From the IMG/VR virus record IMGVR_UViG_3300032287_003808, positions 1 to 64,000 of that record: a stretch of DNA of 64,000 bases; one strand, written 5' to 3'. The DNA comes from a virus. This document shows, piece after piece, positions 1 to 7,719 of the stretch (position 1 is the first letter of the stretch; each line of letters opens with the position of its first letter). The notes below the pieces were generated by a model that was given only the letters and a program-made list of their open reading frames with translations, searched no databases and was not told the DNA's origin. The translations under genes and the position numbers were made by a program.

Positions 1-5
1 CTATA

Positions 6-734
6 TCATAGGTCAGGCCAAAAAAAGCTAAGCCCAATTGGGATATTGACTCTATCGTTACTCCCGTCGGGAAAAAAAGTAAGATCAACATCTGGCTGAA
101 CTTCTTTAATATATTCTCTTAGGGCGCGTGAGTCTTTAGCTAAGAGATAATTATCGACAAAATCTCGAATATCTTTTTTCTCTCGACTTCCTTCAACTGA
201 CGTAATAATGTATTTAAGCCTAGTGGTTAGGTCTGGGGATGCGTCTTTATTAATTTTCTTTAACCCATCGAGTTCACGAGTAATATCTTGTTCATCTTTA
301 TGTGTTAAAAAACGAAACGCTACGTGGTTACCAGAATGAGGTAAAGTATATTCAAACTCATTTGTTTTATTAGATTCTACATTTGGATGTAGTGGTTTAT
401 TTTCTATTTGGGATAAATCTACTGTTTGAGATTCTCCGTTATATTCGAATGTATAATCTTTACCATAACCTAAAACACGAGAAGCAATCATAATCGCGTT
501 TTTATCCCCGATTAATAATTCATCATAGTTTATTTTAGACACAATTAATGATTTCATTAATTTATCTAATACAGTTCCATTTTTAATATACGCCTGGTTA
601 GTTAGGATGTCTTCTTCTCTAGCAGTCATGTATTTTAACTCAATTGTACCTTTTGCTAATTCAGAAGTTTCAGGGTAAAGTAAACCTTTAGAAGGTAATT
701 CTACTGTTTCAGTAGGGATTTTAAATTCACTCAT
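6..734 (-). CDS. T4 gp26-like tail/baseplate assembly protein
   Basis: A complete 242-residue protein starting MSEFKIPTETV. The N-terminus has the LPSKG turn, and residues 30-60 carry the acidic IELKYMTAREEDIL segment typical of the T4 baseplate gp26 / tail-assembly-chaperone group. The C-terminus ends in a hydrophobic IGLSFFWPDL tail. Proteins of this group help assemble the tail tube or baseplate hub and are usually encoded just after the tube gene, which is the position here, downstream of gp19 and a terminator. No enzymatic motif is visible. The call rests on pattern and position rather than clear identity; a generic tail-assembly chaperone is the main alternative. Confidence 0.55.
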   Translation of the reverse strand: MSEFKIPTETVELPSKGLLYPETSELAKGTIELKYMTAREEDILTNQAYIKNGTVLDKLMKSLIVSKINYDELLIGDKNAIMIASRVLGYGKDYTFEYNGESQTVDLSQIENKPLHPNVESNKTNEFEYTLPHSGNHVAFRFLTHKDEQDITRELDGLKKINKDASPDLTTRLKYIITSVEGSREKKDIRDFVDNYLLAKDSRALREYIKEVQPDVDLTFFPDGSNDRVNIPIGLSFFWPDL

Positions 735-766
735 AATTCTTATTTAATATAACTTAATTGTTCGGA

Positions 767-774
767 TATACATA
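767..774 (-). promoter_or_regulatory. late-type promoter motif TATGTATA
   Basis: On the minus strand the octamer TATGTATA lies about 32 bases upstream of the gp26-like start and just after the terminator of the tube gene, so it could restart transcription. It belongs to the TATNTATA set seen across the window. The leader is longer than usual for the set. Confidence 0.4.
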
Positions 775-780
775 TATGAA

Positions 781-816
781 AAAATAAGAAGCCTACCTAA
801 ACTAGGCAAGCTTCTT
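781..816 (-). terminator. rho-independent terminator after tail tube gene
   Basis: On the minus strand the arms AAGAA and GCCTA pair with TAGGC and TTCTT, with a four-base bulge in the 5' arm and a seven-base loop. The hairpin is followed by TATTTTTT. It begins about 20 bases past the gp19 stop codon. Confidence 0.8.
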
Positions 817-837
817 TAAAAATATTTTAAAATAGTA

Positions 838-1326
838 TTAGAAGTTTAATACGCAGTAATCTGGTTGTACTGTCATGTTGATGTTCACCGCTGCTCCATC
901 ATCATCCCAGTTATATTCACCAAATGTTGCTTCAGTAATGATTGCTCCTTTAATGATCCATTCAGAAACGATATCACCTACAGGTCCTAAAACATTAACT
1001 GTTAAATCTTTCTTATAGAAATCAGAGTAACCATCTCGGCCTGTTACAGATTCGTGGTGTAAGCGTACCCATTCCATTACAGCTTGTGCTCCAGATGGTG
1101 TAATTGGGTCAAATAATGTGAACTGAATAGTTCCCCAAGTTGTTTTTCCTTTCACAAAACGTTGAACGTTAATGTGGTTAAGAGCAACTGCGTTTTGAGA
1201 CAATGTTACAGCACCCATTCCTTTGATCATATATGATGGAATCCCATCAATATAAAGAATAAAGCGGTTAGTTTGTTTTGGTTCAAACGCGGTAAAAAAT
1301 ATTTCGTTTGGATCTAGGATTGCCAT
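838..1326 (-). CDS. gp19: Tail tube protein gp19
   Basis: This 162-residue protein matches the length of T4 gp19 (163 residues), the stacked-ring subunit of the inner tail tube. It has the expected pattern: an N-terminal FEPKQTNRFILYIDG strand, the middle segment TTWGTIQFTLFDP, and VMEWVRLHHESVTGRDGYSDFYK. It lies directly downstream of the sheath genes, as in T4 (18 then 19), and is followed by a terminator. The product would polymerise inside the contractile sheath and carry DNA during injection. The leader has a TATGTATA motif and no Shine-Dalgarno sequence. Confidence 0.92.
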   Translation of the reverse strand: MAILDPNEIFFTAFEPKQTNRFILYIDGIPSYMIKGMGAVTLSQNAVALNHINVQRFVKGKTTWGTIQFTLFDPITPSGAQAVMEWVRLHHESVTGRDGYSDFYKKDLTVNVLGPVGDIVSEWIIKGAIITEATFGEYNWDDDGAAVNINMTVQPDYCVLNF

Positions 1327-1349
1327 GTTTTATCTATTATTTGTTTTAT

Positions 1350-1357
1350 TATACATA
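1350..1357 (-). promoter_or_regulatory. late-type promoter motif TATGTATA
   Basis: The octamer TATGTATA followed by ATAAAAC lies 23 bases upstream of the tail tube start codon. It is one of the clearest members of the TATNTATA set. Confidence 0.55.
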
Positions 1358-1374
1358 TTTAATTTTTCAACTTT

Positions 1375-3117
1375 TTACCCTGGGAATGTAGCTCCTGTTG
1401 GTTGTAAGATGAAGTCTAAGGCTATAAATTCTGCTGTTCTAGCTGGTTGGATATATATTTGTCCTACTAATTGGTTTCTATCAATTACATCTGGTGTATT
1501 GATTGTTTCATCCATGATTACTTTGAACGCGTATAAACCTTGTTTTTGTTGGATTGCTTCTAAGTATGGGTTAACACGGCTTACAAAATTATTTCTTGTA
1601 GTAATTGTGTTTTGTTCGAATACTAAAGTATCTGCAATTTGAGAAATATATGCTTTTAATTCAATTAACAAACGACGAACATTTACTCTATCAAGCGCTG
1701 AAGCACCTTTTTGTAATGTTTTCTGACCAAATACTGACACTCCTGTTTTAGGGAATGTAGCAATTGGGTTAACATTGTTTTCATATAATTCATCTCTATC
1801 ACCTTGAGATAATTTAAGTTTTGCTTTTAACACATTACCTAATCCACCACGGTTAATACCTGCAGGTGCAAACCAAGGAGCAGCTACTTTATCATTGTAA
1901 GCATATACTCCAGGGACTAATGTAGAAGCAGGTACGAATACTTGTTTTCCTGTAGCTGGGTCTTGAATGAACACCCAAGGCCAGTAAGTAGCAGCATATG
2001 ATGTATTACGAGATTGAGCGTTTTCAACAGCGTCTGCAAGTGTTCCAGCATATTCAACCATATCTGCTATGTAAATATTATCTCCTCTATTAATAGTGTT
2101 ATTAATAAGGCTAGATACTGTTGAAGTATGTAATGAATTGAATAATCCAGGTGTAGATAATAAATTGAATTGATAATCATCTCTATTAGCCATTAAGTTA
2201 ACCATGTTAACATAATCTGATGCTATAACTCCTTGAGTTTGGGTTGAGATGTTTTCATAAAAATTAACTCCTCCTATGATTGTTCCTACACCACCATCAA
2301 AAGCACCATTAGAATTAGCTGGTAAAGATCCTGTGTATTGTGGTTTAGGTATTCCGTTATTGTCAAAATAGTTAGGTGTTAAGAAAGTTGGGTTAACGTA
2401 GCTAATACGAACATATCTTGATTTGTTAGAATAAGTTCCAGAAAGTACATCAATTTGGTTAGAAGTAACATCGTATCCTAATTTAATATCTCCAATCACT
2501 TTAGAAATAAAACGTGAAGAATTAGGATCTAAATTAACACTATTCCATGATTCTAAGATAATCTTATCTGAATCTCTATCATTTCCTTGGCGTACAATAA
2601 CGTTAAATGTTCCTGAACCTGTATTTACTCCTGTGATTTCCCATCTTAGGTTATCTTTACTTCCAGATGTAAATGATCCACTTACTACTGGAGACTCACT
2701 ATTCATGATTTCTCCTTCAGAAATAGTTTCTAATGTAAATACGTCAGGTGTTCCAAAATATGCTGGATCAACATATCCTGCTACAACGTAACTTGCATTG
2801 TTAGTAATTAAAGATGAAGTAGCAGAAGAATATACACCTGATACTACACGAGATACAATTAATGATTGGCCTCCGTTTTGGAAATAATTGTAAGCAGAGA
2901 TAGAAGTTAAATAAGAATAAGCATTACTTCCACTGATTAAAACATCTCCAAATCTATTTACATAATCTGCATATGAAGTAACACGTGTTGGGATTTCAAC
3001 AGGTCCTTTAACTGTAGGTCCTATTATTGCTGCGCCTGCTTGAACTGGTTGGGCAAATAAAAATGTGTTATCTATTTCACTTGTAGTTACTCCAGGGGAT
3101 ACTGAGAATTTTGCCAT
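1375..3117 (-). CDS. gp18: Tail sheath protein gp18, copy A
   Basis: The 580-residue protein starts MAKFSVSPGVTTSEID and has the sheath hallmark AAIIGPTVKGPVEIPTRVTS near residues 30-50. The most conserved region is the C-terminus (about 430-575): the ATFPKTGVSVFGQKTLQ motif, then LDRVNVRRLLIELK, RVNPYLEAI and IYIQPARTAEFI, which form the sheath core domain. T4 gp18 is 659 residues, so this copy is compact. It forms the contractile outer tail layer. It directly follows a longer paralogue (3173-5278) and precedes the tube gene. The start is preceded by an A-rich leader with a promoter-like motif. Confidence 0.93.
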   Translation of the reverse strand: MAKFSVSPGVTTSEIDNTFLFAQPVQAGAAIIGPTVKGPVEIPTRVTSYADYVNRFGDVLISGSNAYSYLTSISAYNYFQNGGQSLIVSRVVSGVYSSATSSLITNNASYVVAGYVDPAYFGTPDVFTLETISEGEIMNSESPVVSGSFTSGSKDNLRWEITGVNTGSGTFNVIVRQGNDRDSDKIILESWNSVNLDPNSSRFISKVIGDIKLGYDVTSNQIDVLSGTYSNKSRYVRISYVNPTFLTPNYFDNNGIPKPQYTGSLPANSNGAFDGGVGTIIGGVNFYENISTQTQGVIASDYVNMVNLMANRDDYQFNLLSTPGLFNSLHTSTVSSLINNTINRGDNIYIADMVEYAGTLADAVENAQSRNTSYAATYWPWVFIQDPATGKQVFVPASTLVPGVYAYNDKVAAPWFAPAGINRGGLGNVLKAKLKLSQGDRDELYENNVNPIATFPKTGVSVFGQKTLQKGASALDRVNVRRLLIELKAYISQIADTLVFEQNTITTRNNFVSRVNPYLEAIQQKQGLYAFKVIMDETINTPDVIDRNQLVGQIYIQPARTAEFIALDFILQPTGATFPG

Positions 3118-3139
3118 TTTTGTTTTTAATTTGTTTTAT

Positions 3140-3147
3140 TATAAATA
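3140..3147 (-). promoter_or_regulatory. late-type promoter motif TATTTATA
   Basis: TATTTATAATAAAAC lies 22 bases upstream of sheath copy A. The two sheath copies therefore appear to have separate promoters. Confidence 0.55.
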
Positions 3148-3172
3148 TTATTTCTTTTTTTAAAAACATTTT

Positions 3173-5278
3173 TTAACTGAAAGAAACTCCAGTCGGTAAT
3201 ATATTAAATGTAAGGTAGATAAATTCTGCAGTTTTTGTTGGTTGTAAATAAATTGCTCCTACTAACTGGTTATTATCTATTACTTGCGGTGTATTGTTTG
3301 ATTCATCCATTACAACTCTAAAACTATACAAACCTTGTCTTTGCTGTACAGAAGATAAATACGGATTTACTTGGAGTAAAAAAGTATTTCTTGTAGCCGT
3401 AGTATTTTGTTCGAATACTAATGCGTCAGCTACTTGAGAGATATAATTTTTAAGTTCAATTAACAATCGACGAACATTTACACGGTCAAGAGCACTTGCT
3501 TTTTTCTGTAATGTTTTTTGTCCAAATACTGTTACTCCGCTGTTAGGGAAAGTAGCAATTGGATTTACATTAGCTTCATATAAAGTATCTCTATTACCTT
3601 GAGTTAAATATCTTTCTGCTCTAATTACATTATTCATTGTACCTCTATTTGTACCAGCGGGTGCATACCATGGTTCAGCAGCATTATCATTGAATATATA
3701 AACTCCCGGGATTAATGTTGAAGCAGGTACCCACACTTGTTGTGAAGTACTAGGGTCAATCGTTTGAACCCAAGGCCAGTAAGCAGCTGCATATGACGTG
3801 TCTAACGCAGTTGCTGCTGTAGTGACGGGCAATATATTAGATCCGTAACCTGCTATGTCTATTACAGCCATTGAATTACCATTATTTTGACAATTAGATA
3901 CTAATAATGATAATGCTTGAGCATGAGCTGGGAATGTTGAGTTATAGATTAATCCTGGTGCTGTAATTAGATTATATCGGTATTCATCTTTGTTAGCTAA
4001 CAATGATATAGATTCAAGATAATTAGCCGCCGGAATACCTTGAGGATCAATATTTCCTATATTCTCATAGTATGTTCCTGGTCCTGAAGATGGGATATTA
4101 TCTCCTGTTGTCCCTCCAAATGTTCCACTTGCAGCTGTAGGTATAGAACCAGTGTATTCTGATTTTGGGTTACCTGAATTGTCTAAGTAGTTTGGTGTAG
4201 GAGTTAATACTTGTTTTACTCTAACATATCTTGATTGGTTGTTATAATTTCCATTCAATTGAACGTAATATTCACCATTATCTTGAGCAACTGTTTGGTA
4301 TTGATTACCAATTATTCTTTCAATATAGTTAGGTGAAAAAGGATCTAATGATAATGGGCCCCAAGTTTCTACAACAGAAGGTGAATTAGTTGAGTCATTA
4401 CCTTGTCTAATAATTAAACTAAAGGTTCCGTTATTGACATTCGGAGAAACAATTTGCCATCTAAAATTATCACCTGAACCTGATTCTAAAGTACCATCAG
4501 AAAAAAGAGTACTGGTACTGTTCATTATCTTTCCTTCTGATAAAGTTTCTAAGATAAATGCTTCAGTGTTAGTACCTCCACCGAAATAGTAAGTATTACT
4601 TCCTGATATAAAATATTGAGAGTTACCTGTTAATCCGTTAGAACCCGTATAAAATAAATTTAAATTAGGGTTGTTATTTGATGCTGAGATGTATTGTAAA
4701 GATGCACTGTAAGGTGCTACAGCTCCACTTACATTAAACACTGCTGATGCTGTTGCTGTATAATCTGCTATTGTTACAGGGCTATTAGCAAAGGAAGCGG
4801 TGTTAACATAGATAGTAGTAGATGTATTAGTTACTGTTGATCCTGTGAAATAGAATAATATTCCATTTACTGAAAAAGAACCAATTCCTGAACTAGCTAC
4901 ACTAGCGGATATAAAGTTAAGGTTAAAAGAAGCAGATGCTTGAGTAACCTTAGTTGATGTAGGAATAGTTGATGATGTTGCTGGTGTGAAAGAACCACTT
5001 ACTACTCGTGTAACTAATAAAGTATTACCACCATTTTGGAAGTAATTATATGTAGAAATAGAAGTGAAGTATGTGTACGTTTGACTCCCACTAATAAGAG
5101 TAGCTCCAAATTTATTTAAATAATCACTATATGATGTTACTAATGTAGGAATTCCTACAGGACCTTTAACAGTAGGACCTACAATAGCAGCTCCAGCTTG
5201 TACTGGTTGTTGAGTGATAAATGATTGGTCATTTTCTATTGCTAGAACCCCAGGGGATAATAATACTTCTGATGCCAT
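3173..5278 (-). CDS. gp18: Tail sheath protein gp18, copy B (long form)
   Basis: A 701-residue paralogue of the 580-residue sheath protein next to it. The N-terminal part (AAIVGPTVKGPVGIPTLVTS) and the C-terminal core (FPNSGVTVFGQKTLQ, LDRVNVRRLLIELKNY, VNPYLSSVQQRQGLYSF) are strongly shared. The extra length comes mainly from a Ser/Thr/Asn-rich segment at about residues 110-240, which would sit in an outer, surface-exposed sheath domain. The two copies may form a mixed sheath or be used in different tail regions; sequence alone does not decide. A TATGTATAAATAAAAC motif precedes the start. Confidence 0.9.
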   Translation of the reverse strand: MASEVLLSPGVLAIENDQSFITQQPVQAGAAIVGPTVKGPVGIPTLVTSYSDYLNKFGATLISGSQTYTYFTSISTYNYFQNGGNTLLVTRVVSGSFTPATSSTIPTSTKVTQASASFNLNFISASVASSGIGSFSVNGILFYFTGSTVTNTSTTIYVNTASFANSPVTIADYTATASAVFNVSGAVAPYSASLQYISASNNNPNLNLFYTGSNGLTGNSQYFISGSNTYYFGGGTNTEAFILETLSEGKIMNSTSTLFSDGTLESGSGDNFRWQIVSPNVNNGTFSLIIRQGNDSTNSPSVVETWGPLSLDPFSPNYIERIIGNQYQTVAQDNGEYYVQLNGNYNNQSRYVRVKQVLTPTPNYLDNSGNPKSEYTGSIPTAASGTFGGTTGDNIPSSGPGTYYENIGNIDPQGIPAANYLESISLLANKDEYRYNLITAPGLIYNSTFPAHAQALSLLVSNCQNNGNSMAVIDIAGYGSNILPVTTAATALDTSYAAAYWPWVQTIDPSTSQQVWVPASTLIPGVYIFNDNAAEPWYAPAGTNRGTMNNVIRAERYLTQGNRDTLYEANVNPIATFPNSGVTVFGQKTLQKKASALDRVNVRRLLIELKNYISQVADALVFEQNTTATRNTFLLQVNPYLSSVQQRQGLYSFRVVMDESNNTPQVIDNNQLVGAIYLQPTKTAEFIYLTFNILPTGVSFS

Positions 5279-5288
5279 TAGTTTTATT

Positions 5289-5296
5289 TATACATA
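5289..5296 (-). promoter_or_regulatory. late-type promoter motif TATGTATA
   Basis: TATGTATAAATAAAAC lies 10 bases upstream of sheath copy B and immediately next to the stop codon of the 87-residue gene. This instance also contains the exact T4 late octamer TATAAATA. Confidence 0.55.
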
Positions 5297-5560
5297 TTAC
5301 GAAATAGGAGTGATTTCACCAGTTTGAGGGTTAATGTTTGTTTTCCCATATTTTTCAAATATAGCTTGGTGGAAGTCTTGTTCTTTTTTAGATAACTCTC
5401 CTAAAAATGATTTAGCATTTTCTTTTCTACTAGTTAATTGGATTTGGAATAATTCAATTTCTCCAAATTCAAGGATAATAGCTTGAGTTTCCTCTTGAAT
5501 TGTTTTTAAAGTTTGTAATTCTTCTTGAGTTAAAACTTGGTTTTCTGTAACTGTTTCCAT
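5297..5560 (-). CDS. Small coiled-coil phage protein
   Basis: An 87-residue protein rich in Glu, Gln and Lys. Residues 10-60 read as a continuous helix (EELQTLKTIQEETQAIILEFGEI), consistent with a coiled coil, and the C-terminus has KYGKTNINPQTGEI. Similar short coiled-coil proteins of unknown function are common in tailed phages. It sits between a tail-fibre gene and the sheath genes. No catalytic motif is visible. An assembly factor or minor tail component is an inference from position. Confidence 0.7.
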   Translation of the reverse strand: METVTENQVLTQEELQTLKTIQEETQAIILEFGEIELFQIQLTSRKENAKSFLGELSKKEQDFHQAIFEKYGKTNINPQTGEITPIS

Positions 5561-5585
5561 TTGTTTTGTTTTTATTTGTTTATGT

Positions 5586-7700
5586 TTATTTGATTAAATA
5601 TATAGCAATTTCATCATTAAGCTCTTTCATTTTAATCCATCTGGGTGGGATTTGTTGGTTTTTAAGTACTCTAATTTGGCCTAATAGTCCTACTATATTC
5701 CACTCAGGACGTTGTTCCCTAGGGGTATATTGTAATGCTGGGTTAAAATCTAAGTTTAATTTTTTACGAGTGCCTGTTAATGTTTTGTAAGTTATATTCA
5801 TGTCTTCATCTACATGACTAACTATTTGGTAATCATATTCTTCCATTACATAATTACCCCAAATATCTTTTTCATATTTTCCAATCCATTCATCACCAGT
5901 TCCTTCATCACTATTACCTAATACACTAGGTTTATTTGAAATAACACCGATAGCGTTTTCAGCAATCTCACATATTTTTATATAGCTTCCTGTTAATTCA
6001 ACTACAGTACCTAAAGGTATAGATTGGCCATCATAAGATTCAAAATATTCAGCATAGTCGGCACCACCATTCGTAAACGTACCTGCTGCTAAACATTGAC
6101 CTGAGCCTGACACTCTAAATAAATTTGCTCTAGCTGAGTCTGAAACTCCTCCTCCTACAACAAATGTACCATAGCTTGTATTAGAAATACTGCTGGTTTG
6201 GTTGTAAGTTCCAAAAGCAGTTAAAACAGATGATTCAGCTTTTACACCTACTCCAGCAGCAAAAGTTCCTATAGTGGCAGCTGATGATGACATGCCTAAA
6301 GCTACACTATAATCTCCTGATGCTGTTGAGTATATCCCTCCTGCAAATGAAAATTCTCCAGATGCAAGAGAAACAAATCCATAAGCATGTGAGCCTGTAT
6401 TAGAGGATACAGTTCCAAGACCTTCCGCATGAGAATAAATTCCACTAGCTGTTGTTAGATATCCTTCAGTATGAGAGAATAAGCCAGATGCTAATGTTTG
6501 TCTCCCTTCAGCATGAGATGCTGCACCTTCAGCTATAGATCCTGACCCTTCAGCATGAGAGAATACTCCTTTTGAAATAGTTTTAAATCCTTCAGCATGA
6601 GAAAAAGAAGCGGACGCAAAAGTAAGTAATCCTTCAGAATGAGAACCTCCAAAATCTCCACCAACTGATTCTTGCCCAGATGCTGTTGTAAAATATCCTT
6701 CAGCATGAGAACCAGGACCTATAACTAATGTACTTACTCCTTCAGCGTGTGCGGCTGATGCTGAGGTTATTGTGAAAGATCCCTCAGCATGTGATCCTGC
6801 TCCAAAAGCTTTGGTAAAAGATCCTTCAGCGTGTGCTGCCGCTGGGTTGCCTCCCCATCCTACACTTGAAGCTGTAGTAAAGTATCCTTCAGCATGGTCA
6901 ACTGTACCTTGAGCTAATGTGAATGCTCCTTCTGCGTGTGAATACTGTCCTGATGCTAATGTAGCTGCTCCTTCTGCGTGTGAAATAAGTCCAGAAGCAG
7001 TAACATAAGCTCCTTGTTCTAGACTTTGGGATAAATAATTAAATCTAAAGCTTTCTGCAGCAGCTAATTCACTACCACTATTATATTGTATTTCATAATT
7101 ATTTCCAGCAGCAGCTAAACTACCAGACGCTCCAGTAATAGTTACTACTGTTTTACCTCCAGCGTCTGTTACGTCTACTCCAGCACCAACAAAATCAATG
7201 GTTGTTCTTTGAGTTAATGGACTACCTTCGTTTTCAACAGTTGTATACCCACTTCCACCTCCAGAACCGCTAATTTGAAATGCTGTTCCTACTTGGTTAA
7301 TTGTAATATTAGGACCTGCTACAAGGTTAACATATGATGCTGTTGCTGCTGTTCCTGCTACTGAGCCGGTAAATGATCCAGTAAATGATCCTGTATTGTG
7401 GGATCCTGTAAATGCGTTGTATGATGCTGTTAAGTCATTAAGAGTACTAGATAACCCAGCAGTTAACCCTTGAGAAGAAGTATAGAATACTTGTTTAGTA
7501 ACACTATCAAAAGATAAAACATTATTTTGAGGTGTATCTGATAGTTGGTCTAAATATACTGATCCTGTTATTGTTAAAGATCCTGATATTGTTATATCGT
7601 ATGCTTCCAGTCCTGTGAACGCGTCTACAGATTGAGAGACATGCCAAGGTCTGATTGTTCCTAAGGATACGATAGTAGATTTATCTAATGTAAGAGCCAT
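5586..7700 (-). CDS. Tail spike/fibre with HAEG head repeats and Peptidase_G2-like autocleavage domain
   Basis: The 704-residue protein has four parts. Residues 1-45 resemble the N-terminus of the next fibre gene (an AFTG.EAYDIT.SGSLT block), probably a shared attachment module. Residues 100-235 are Gly/Ser/Thr-rich. Residues about 240-475 hold repeats of the SHAEG type spaced every 14-20 residues, like the trimeric beta-roll head of YadA adhesins. Residues 545-704 start GADYAEYFESYDG and end with YTPREQRPEW, VGLLGQIRV and RWIKMK, matching the Peptidase_G2 intramolecular-chaperone domain known from Bacillus phage appendage proteins. That domain helps trimer folding and then cleaves itself. 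Likely a host-receptor-binding trimer. Confidence 0.85.
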   Translation of the reverse strand: MALTLDKSTIVSLGTIRPWHVSQSVDAFTGLEAYDITISGSLTITGSVYLDQLSDTPQNNVLSFDSVTKQVFYTSSQGLTAGLSSTLNDLTASYNAFTGSHNTGSFTGSFTGSVAGTAATASYVNLVAGPNITINQVGTAFQISGSGGGSGYTTVENEGSPLTQRTTIDFVGAGVDVTDAGGKTVVTITGASGSLAAAGNNYEIQYNSGSELAAAESFRFNYLSQSLEQGAYVTASGLISHAEGAATLASGQYSHAEGAFTLAQGTVDHAEGYFTTASSVGWGGNPAAAHAEGSFTKAFGAGSHAEGSFTITSASAAHAEGVSTLVIGPGSHAEGYFTTASGQESVGGDFGGSHSEGLLTFASASFSHAEGFKTISKGVFSHAEGSGSIAEGAASHAEGRQTLASGLFSHTEGYLTTASGIYSHAEGLGTVSSNTGSHAYGFVSLASGEFSFAGGIYSTASGDYSVALGMSSSAATIGTFAAGVGVKAESSVLTAFGTYNQTSSISNTSYGTFVVGGGVSDSARANLFRVSGSGQCLAAGTFTNGGADYAEYFESYDGQSIPLGTVVELTGSYIKICEIAENAIGVISNKPSVLGNSDEGTGDEWIGKYEKDIWGNYVMEEYDYQIVSHVDEDMNITYKTLTGTRKKLNLDFNPALQYTPREQRPEWNIVGLLGQIRVLKNQQIPPRWIKMKELNDEIAIYLIK
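5593..5604 (-). promoter_or_regulatory. TATATATTTAAT motif upstream of coiled-coil gene
   Basis: On the minus strand TATATATTTAATCAAATAAAC lies about 32 bases upstream of the 87-residue gene, inside the end of the fibre gene. It resembles the second motif class (TATATTTAGGTAAA) but lacks GGT. Weak support. Confidence 0.3.
6276..6983 (-). repeat. SHAEG-type beta-roll repeat array in fibre
   Basis: Residues 240-475 of the fibre encode about a dozen copies of a degenerate unit centred on SHAEG, often followed by a T(x)ASG step. The periodicity is in protein and is only partly kept in DNA, so this is a structural protein repeat rather than a mobile or CRISPR repeat. Confidence 0.85.
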
Positions 7701-7719
7701 TTTATATTATTTGATTTTA

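Noticed and set aside
3140-3147. Exact T4 late octamer TATAAATA on the plus strand at many sites
   Set aside because: No plus-strand genes exist. The octamer arises because the minus-strand motif TATTTATA is its complement; sites with TATGTATA lack it, so the minus-strand reading is preferred.
6276-6983. Regularly spaced repeats that could suggest a CRISPR array
   Set aside because: The repeats are in-frame SHAEG protein units with variable length and sequence; no constant DNA repeat or unique spacers.
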